Shown here in pieces: positions 59,101 to 64,000 of a DNA stretch of 64,000 nt. Both the position numbers and the translations under genes were made by a program. The DNA is from Isoetes taiwanensis (taxonomy: Eukaryota; Streptophyta; Lycopodiopsida; Isoetales; Isoetaceae), in the NCBI GenBank assembly GCA_021234155.1, contig JAJEKV010000008.1, forward strand, positions 6,262,945 through 6,326,944, given 5' to 3'. The stretch's first letter is position 1, and every line of letters begins with the position of its first letter. The notes below the pieces were generated by a model. That model saw only the letters and a list, made by a program, of their open reading frames with translations, did no database searches and was not told the DNA's origin.

Positions 59101-60576
59101 ACTCAGAATAAATATTGACATTATAAAAATTTTCTTCCTCTTCAAAACCTTCATAGACATCCTCTTCATTATCACTATCAGAAAGTACCACATTATCTTC
59201 AATAATAGTGGTAATGCCCGTGGGTAAATTGATTTTAGTCAGTTTTCCATCCTTAGCCAAGGTTAATGTATCATTGCACCAATCATGTAAAGCTCTGGAT
59301 TGTCTTAACCATGGTCTACCCAATAGTAGCTGATAATCCCTTACTTTAACTTGGGTGTCGAGTACTACAAAATCCTGGCAAAACTCTAAATCTCCAATCA
59401 TAAACACCACAGATTTTAATATTCCAAGGGGTTGCACTTTTCGCTGGTCTGCCATCTTTACATCAAAGGGAGCTTTTTGTAAGTCTGTAAATCTGAGTCT
59501 TTTCCTTAATGTGTTGGTCATAATATTCACCCCAGCCCCACCATCGATGGGTACATTGGGTATTATGAGTCCATTCATTTCTACTTTTACCATTGGATTG
59601 CTTTTATCCATTGGCTCAGATTTATAAGTTGTAATTATATCACGAGTGTGATATAACTCCGCAGGTATGCCTAATTCAGGCACGTAAATTCCCAAAAGTT
59701 TAAGGGGTACTTGGATCAGAGTTTCTTTCACCACTTGGCTCAAGTTGTGGATTTCAACACTGCGATTGTTATTTTCCACTGGAAATTCTTTAAAACCTGG
59801 TAAATATTTAGCAACCACTTTAAGTGGTGTTGGAATAAGTAGCTCGTGTACTTGAGCTTTCAATTTTGTTAACTCATCAGTATTGTGATCAACCATAGAC
59901 TTATCTTGTTCATCATTTTCATGTTGTAAGTTATCTATTTGATTTTTGACAAAATCAAATACTTCTTTCTCTTGTTCAATATCAGGATACCTATTTTGTG
60001 TACCCCTCGGATTTCCCTTTGGAAAATCTGAAATCGTGATGGCATCCTTATTAGCCTTAGCACGAGTTATAGCATTAACTGCATATTCAAGGCTAATCAT
60101 TCTTGCGTCTTCCGCTTTAACATCTACTTGCTCCTTAGAGTCTGTAGATTTCTCTTTCTTTGGTTTTCTACATTCACGAGAGTAATGTCCCTTACCCCCG
60201 CAATTCCAACACTCAATTACTCTTGTATTCCTATGTTCCTTAGTTTCTGGAATCACAGCAAAAGTTTGAGCAGTATCCCTTTCTTTCTTTTTGTTAAAAT
60301 AACAATCTTTAGTATTGTGATTATCTTTCTCACAGATATGACAATACTTTCTCTCAGAATTAGATCGGCATTCGTTGGCATAGTGTCCAGGCTTAGAGCA
60401 TCTGGTACACCAAATTAAAGTTCTATTTCTTTCACCCAGAGACAATTTTCGCATGTCTTGTTCCATTGTTTGCAATTTTGATTGCATTTCTTTCATACTT
60501 TTAATCTCATGTGCAACTTGCTTTTGCACAATGGATTCCAGTTCAGGCTTGTTGCTCTTGTCAATGGCCAAAAAAT
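53060..60576 (-). CDS. Ty3 gag(C-term)-protease-RT-RNase H-integrase-extra domain polyprotein
   Basis: About 2503 codons without a stop; there is no ATG at its upstream end, where a frame change joins it to gag. CCHC knuckles at residues 55-68, 77-90 and 121-134. Protease motif IDGGAGVNI near 342-350, with Gly where most aspartic proteases have Ser/Thr. RT about 610-790 with LRVCIDYRRLN, MPFGLTNAP and FFDD (764-767) in place of the common YxDD. RNase H about 905-1025 (HIDAS, TEREG, VDHQAL). Integrase HHCC near 1119-1160; DDE at about D1189, D1251, E1287; a WLGPF motif follows. About 1000 more residues include a Transposase_32-like stretch (about 1695-1790), a coiled coil (about 1890-2030) and an uncharacterised C-terminus. 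Its last 27 residues are encoded by the LTR. Confidence 0.95.
53142..53158 (-). other. Polypurine tract
   Basis: AAAGGGGGGGAGAAGGA on the minus strand ends one base before the 3' LTR. It primes plus-strand DNA synthesis in this element type. It also lies inside the open frame, encoding SKGGEKD. Confidence 0.92.
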
Positions 60577-61254
60577 ACCGATAATCACAGCAGCTCTTTT
60601 AACTGCCAGATCTAAAGTACTTGGAGCATCTAATTCTAGTTGTTGCTTCAAACGAGTTGGAAATCCCTCAATGAACCAGGCAACCACATCTTCCTGATGG
60701 GGTTCCGGTTGCATTTGATTGGTAAGTTCTAGTACTCGTAAAGAAAAGTTTCTTGGATGCTCTCCTGGTTTGATTTGTAATGCACGGACCTCATCCTTTA
60801 ACTCTTTATTTGTAGGAGTGGTTTGAAATAGATTTAAAAATAATGTACGCATCTCAGACCAATTGGTGAAATTGGCTGAAGATCCATTGATCCAATCTGC
60901 TGGTTTTCCATCTAAAGTAGTAGGAAATAGCATTAATCTGTGGGCGTCAGTATCCTGCCCATTCAGAGAGCTAATATTTTCAAATTGTCTCACATGTGTT
61001 TTGGCTTGGTACTCACAAGTTTTACCAGACCCATAACGAGGATAAGAAATTATAGGCTTAGATGTTAGAGCAGATGCCCCAGACGCAGATGAAGTCATGG
61101 TAAAAATATTTTTTAAATCTGGCAAGATCTCAGAATGTCTTTCAGCAGCTAATTTTTCCTTAGCTCTACGCTCACGTCTTTCTGCTCTTTCTAATTCTTG
61201 TTTATCACGCAATTCTTTGCGCTTTTGCCTTTCCTCAGCAAGGCTTTTGTACAT
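60493..61254 (-). CDS. Ty3 gag, N-terminal part (capsid)
   Basis: The first ATG after the leader (61254) gives a highly charged N-terminus (ERAERRERRAKEKL). The retrotransposon gag core follows: QFENISSLNGQDTDAHRLML, PTTLDGKPADWINGS, RTLFLNLFQTT and FSLRVLELTNQM. In this frame it ends shortly after a six-T run (60570-60575). Reading one base back there leads into the zinc-knuckle frame. The frame continues to 60493 only as an overlapping tail (FWPLTRATSLN) unlike gag. The intact product would form virus-like particles. Confidence 0.9.
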   Translation of the reverse strand: MYKSLAEERQKRKELRDKQELERAERRERRAKEKLAAERHSEILPDLKNIFTMTSSASGASALTSKPIISYPRYGSGKTCEYQAKTHVRQFENISSLNGQDTDAHRLMLFPTTLDGKPADWINGSSANFTNWSEMRTLFLNLFQTTPTNKELKDEVRALQIKPGEHPRNFSLRVLELTNQMQPEPHQEDVVAWFIEGFPTRLKQQLELDAPSTLDLAVKRAAVIIGIFWPLTRATSLNWNPLCKSKLHMRLKV

Positions 61255-61333
61255 AAAAGAACGTATATTTTATCACAGCTTTTGTTCATGAAAGAAAGCA
61301 TATGTTATCACAAATCTATGCACTCAATGCCTG

Positions 61334-61351
61334 TCCCCGGCATCGGCGCCA
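61334..61351 (-). other. Primer-binding site
   Basis: TGGCGCCGATGCCGGGGA on the minus strand lies four bases inside the 5' LTR. It is complementary to an 18-base tRNA 3' end including CCA, and resembles the tRNA-Asp primer sites of Athila/Tat elements with one difference (from memory). Confidence 0.88.
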
Positions 61352-61355
61352 AATA

Positions 61356-62339
61356 TGTTAGAGGTCTGTCACCCCTCTAGCACATAACACAGATCTTACA
61401 ATCAACAGACATCAAATACTTATTAGACCGGAGATTGGAATTGAATGTGAGATTTAGTAACATACCCAGGATGCATTAAGCCAGTTTGAAAGCTCTCCCA
61501 TGCTTGCAGTGTCAATGTTCAAGGAAGGAATTTGCTCCATTGCCTAGTATGCGAATGTAGAATGGATTTAAGATAGAACACGGCAAAACAATCTAAACAA
61601 GATTTACAGATCAATTCTCAAGACAAGTAACAATTCTCATTGATTGATTGCACAAGAATAACAAGGACAAATATCAACATGGAAAACATGGTAAATTCTT
61701 GCATACAGAATGGAATAGCTTTTGCATAGAACAGTTGGGAAACAGATCCTTCTCTTCAATCTGGGCCCAGTATAGTCAAATCCGCCAAGTATGGTCAGAT
61801 CCGGCTCTCCTCCTCTGGTTTCCGCTGACTCCTCATATGCTGCCGGCCTCTGCTATATGCTGCCGCTTCTTTGCTTCACGCCTCTTCCCAAAATAACGGT
61901 TCATATCTTGTTTTTGCTTTTTAACATAATTGTTGACTTTCAATGGTTAACCTTTAACTTTGCGTTTCATTCCTTTAAGACCTTTAATTGTTTCCTTAGT
62001 ATTTTTCCATTGTATGGTCTACGTTGCCCTTGTTTATGTTGGTGCTTTTACTTCATACTAAGGTACATGTTGTGACCTTTAAAAGGCCAACATTATTTTT
62101 ACGTTGGCATACTTTTATTGCCCTTGTTGCCTTACTCTAAACCTTCCACATACTTCAAGGTTACTTGCTTGTCTTTTGTTTAACACATTTAAAATATCTA
62201 CTTCTAACTTGTCTTTAACATACCAACTTAACAATTAAAACAAGATTACAATGTCTTTTAGTCCGAGTCTTCATCACGGCGTCTTGCTCGCTTGAAGTAT
62301 GTTGGGGGTTCGTCTTCCACAAGCTCCAAGTCCCCAACA
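61356..62339 (-). repeat. 5' LTR
   Basis: 984 bp, TGTTAGAGG to CCCCAACA on the plus strand. It differs from the other LTR only in a 25-30 bp patch near 61838-61866. Confidence 0.96.
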
Positions 62340-62344
62340 ACAAT
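62340..62344 (+). repeat. Target duplication of the Ty3 element, right
   Basis: ACAAT; partner at 52157-52161. Confidence 0.95.
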
Positions 62345-62538
62345 AGTTAACTTGTTGAAGTCCTTCTGCGAGGATAGCTCTGGCGAAGCTTCCTAAGAAC
62401 AAGGACAGTGCTCTAGCGGTTAGCTCTTCGACCACTTCAAGTGGCAATGAGGAGAGTTGTGACGAGTCTGGAGGAGTTGACGAGTATGACAACATTCCTA
62501 ATTATGCTCTTCTCAAAGGCCGCAAACTTCTTGAGTAA
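62345..62538 (+). pseudogene. DUF7869-type gene, 3' end, separated by the Ty3 insertion
   Basis: The frame that stops at LCMTI (52161) continues here with VNLLKSFCEDSSGEAS. After one frame change it gives a Ser-rich acidic tail (SSSTTSSGNEESCDESGG) and KGRKLLE followed by a stop at about 62538. This shows that the retrotransposon landed in the last exon. Confidence 0.72.
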
Positions 62539-62582
62539 TCTGAATATTTGTACATTTTGGCTAGTGACTGTCGTACATACTT

Positions 62583-62760
62583 AAGATCATTTCTATGCAA
62601 ACATAGCTTTTCCATGTTTTTATTTACTTTCGACATGTTGTACTCATGAAATATTCTAATGAGCGCAAAATGCAATCAAACATGTTACGCAAAATGCAAT
62701 CAAACATGTTAGTTGTGTCTTGTAAGCTGTCACTTCCCTATGGCGCATAGCATCTTGTGG
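62583..62760. repeat. Palindrome cluster 4
   Basis: CTATGCAAACATAG and CTATGGCGCATAGCAT, about 140 bp apart, downstream of the transposase gene. They are weaker copies of the motif at the other end. Confidence 0.65.
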
Positions 62761-64000
62761 TTCTCCTACAGTAATAAAAAATAAATATGCCAAAATTTGC
62801 ACGTTTTAGCCTTTGTTTTTGCTGAAAATTCTACTGGATCTTCAATTTTCCCAATTCCCAAGTGTGTCCCAAATCCATCTAATTGTGATTCTAATTTTCC
62901 ACCTAGTTTAAGGGAGTAAGGTTAATAAAACGAAAATTTTCCTATAATTTTGCGTCCTAAAATGGGTCACGCAATTGTAAATTTGGGGTCACTTTTTTAA
63001 TTAACCCCCCAAAGTGACAAAATTTAAGGTTCTTTTAGGGATTTCTTGAAGGAATCTTTTTTGTGGTGCAAACACAGGTCATTAGTGTATTTTCTAGTTC
63101 ACGTTAGCTTCTGACATTGACAAACCCATCCAAAACTTAACGACATTAGTAAATGTGCTCAAACTTGCAATTACCGCCTTCCTAATCAATCAAATCAACA
63201 AAACAACAAGCACATAGATTCATCATCAAGTCAACTGTACTTAAAATATATATCTGTCAATTCTATCACACAGATCTCTAATTATAGGTCAATCGGCTCC
63301 TACTATGTCCTCTTCTATGGAATACTTGGAGTGCCACATTATTTCCCAGTTCCAAAATTCCATCCATTTCAAGGTCAAAAACTATCTCGTAAGCCCTCAA
63401 CCCTATCAACCGCCTCTCATGAAATTTTAGCAAAAATAAGTGTCAAGGGCTTATATAGTCGCTAGAATTTATAGCTTCCATGTTATTCATATCCTCTCCT
63501 TCAAACAAGACAATCGAAAATAAGTGGTTGTTTTCAACATGTCTAAGAAATGCCACTATTTGACCACTCCTCCTTGCAGCAAAAACCAATGAGTACACGA
63601 GCAACAACCCGTGACCTTTAACCCTTGCTCATACTTAAACTTTGGAATATGGCAAATGTCACTCTACTGTCCCATCAATTTACAATACGTAATATAGCCG
63701 AGCGAAGTTCAAAAATGTACACCTAGAGACATAGCATGCTTGTCGAACATCTTCGGACATGCTCTTGCTATAATTTCCAGATGAATGAATATGAAACTCA
63801 ATCCTACTGTTGTGAGACCACATATTTTTTGTTTGAATCTATACAATCTTATGCGGACACATGGAATATTTACCGGTCCGTCAAATCATGCTTGTTAAAC
63901 ATATTCCTTGTCATTGAGAGCTCAGCTTTAAGAGTTCCCATAACCAGGTTATCAGTTTTCAGTTTATATAGCATTAACTCTAAATGCCGAATCCCTTAAC
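62761..64000. other. No recognised gene
   Basis: AT-rich DNA; no coding, repeat or RNA feature supported. Confidence 0.45.

Larger units (their letters stand above)
52162..62339 (-). mobile_element. Young, nearly intact Ty3-type LTR retrotransposon (Athila/Tat-like)
   Basis: 10,178 bp with LTRs of 980 and 984 bp (TGTT...AACA), a 5-bp duplication, a primer-binding site, a polypurine tract and about 8.2 kb of gag-pol coding on the minus strand. LTRs are identical by eye except for one cluster. Lack of a chromodomain, a tRNA-Asp-type primer and a large extra region after the integrase suggest the Athila/Tat side of plant Ty3 elements. The polymerase frame has no stop over 2503 codons. It is inserted in the DUF7869-type gene. 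Confidence 0.96.

Noticed and set aside
60571..60571. Start codon for the 2503-codon frame
   Set aside because: The first codon is TTG within the frameshift site; the true start is the gag ATG at 61254.

Overview
The window looks like nuclear DNA of a land plant with a large, repeat-rich genome, most probably a fern. Three things point that way. Degraded PPR genes carry the fern/lycophyte-style PLS wording (TFICSLK, KGATIHAEI, NSLGEAQGVFDK). Several gene remnants have canonical GT-AG introns. LINE, Ty3, CACTA, Helitron and MITE-like elements dominate the sequence. I see no rRNA, tRNA, CRISPR or bacterial-type operon. The fern assignment is inference; a plant nuclear origin is well supported.

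Layout. 1-4 kb: a 5'-truncated LINE (446-3600) with a perfect 19-bp target duplication, then a local tandem duplication. 4-7.5 kb: a Helitron-type 3' terminus, a dispersed repeat, a 19-bp-unit minisatellite (6412-6812) and a run of hairpins. 7.5-10.4 kb and 18.3-25.8 kb: two copies of one ancient segment built on a degraded reverse transcriptase. Comparing them dates and bounds each nested insertion: in the first copy a 708-bp LINE derivative; in the second a 0.95-kb LINE tail, a 2.67-kb CACTA-like element, a 195-bp foldback element with TTAA duplication and a 0.96-kb LINE tail. 10.6-18.3 kb between them holds broken host-type gene pieces: a nucleoplasmin-like (FKBP43/53-type) domain, an FCP1/HAD phosphatase-like gene, a pectate lyase fragment and LINE fragments. 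25.9-26.8 kb: a PPR pseudogene. 28.3-31.65 kb: a nearly complete but decayed LINE that runs straight into a 1.3-kb minisatellite of the same 19-bp unit as at 6.4 kb. 33-41 kb: microsatellites, a second Helitron-type end, a longer PPR pseudogene and small fragments resembling LRR, GLTP and SMP domains. 41.1-41.85 kb: a four-exon remnant with two RNase H1 N-terminal (hybrid-binding) domains. 42.2-44.66 kb: another LINE with an (ATT)n tail. 46.4-48.25 kb: a LINE 3' fragment and two inverted-repeat structures.

48.3-62.8 kb is the most remarkable part. A degraded DUF7869-type putative transposase gene (48.7-52.16 kb and 62.34-62.54 kb) lies among clusters of the palindrome CTATGCGCGCATAG. It is split by a young, almost intact Ty3-type LTR retrotransposon (52162-62339) with 5-bp duplication ACAAT, near-identical LTRs, a tRNA-Asp-type primer site, a polypurine tract and about 8.2 kb of gag-pol coding. 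That coding carries about 1000 extra residues after the integrase, in the same frame, and reads through the polypurine tract into the LTR.

Very little here appears to be a functional host gene. The coding capacity that could still be active is the Ty3 polyprotein, with one frame discontinuity. Most other coding is decayed. The window is chiefly a record of successive transposon insertions.
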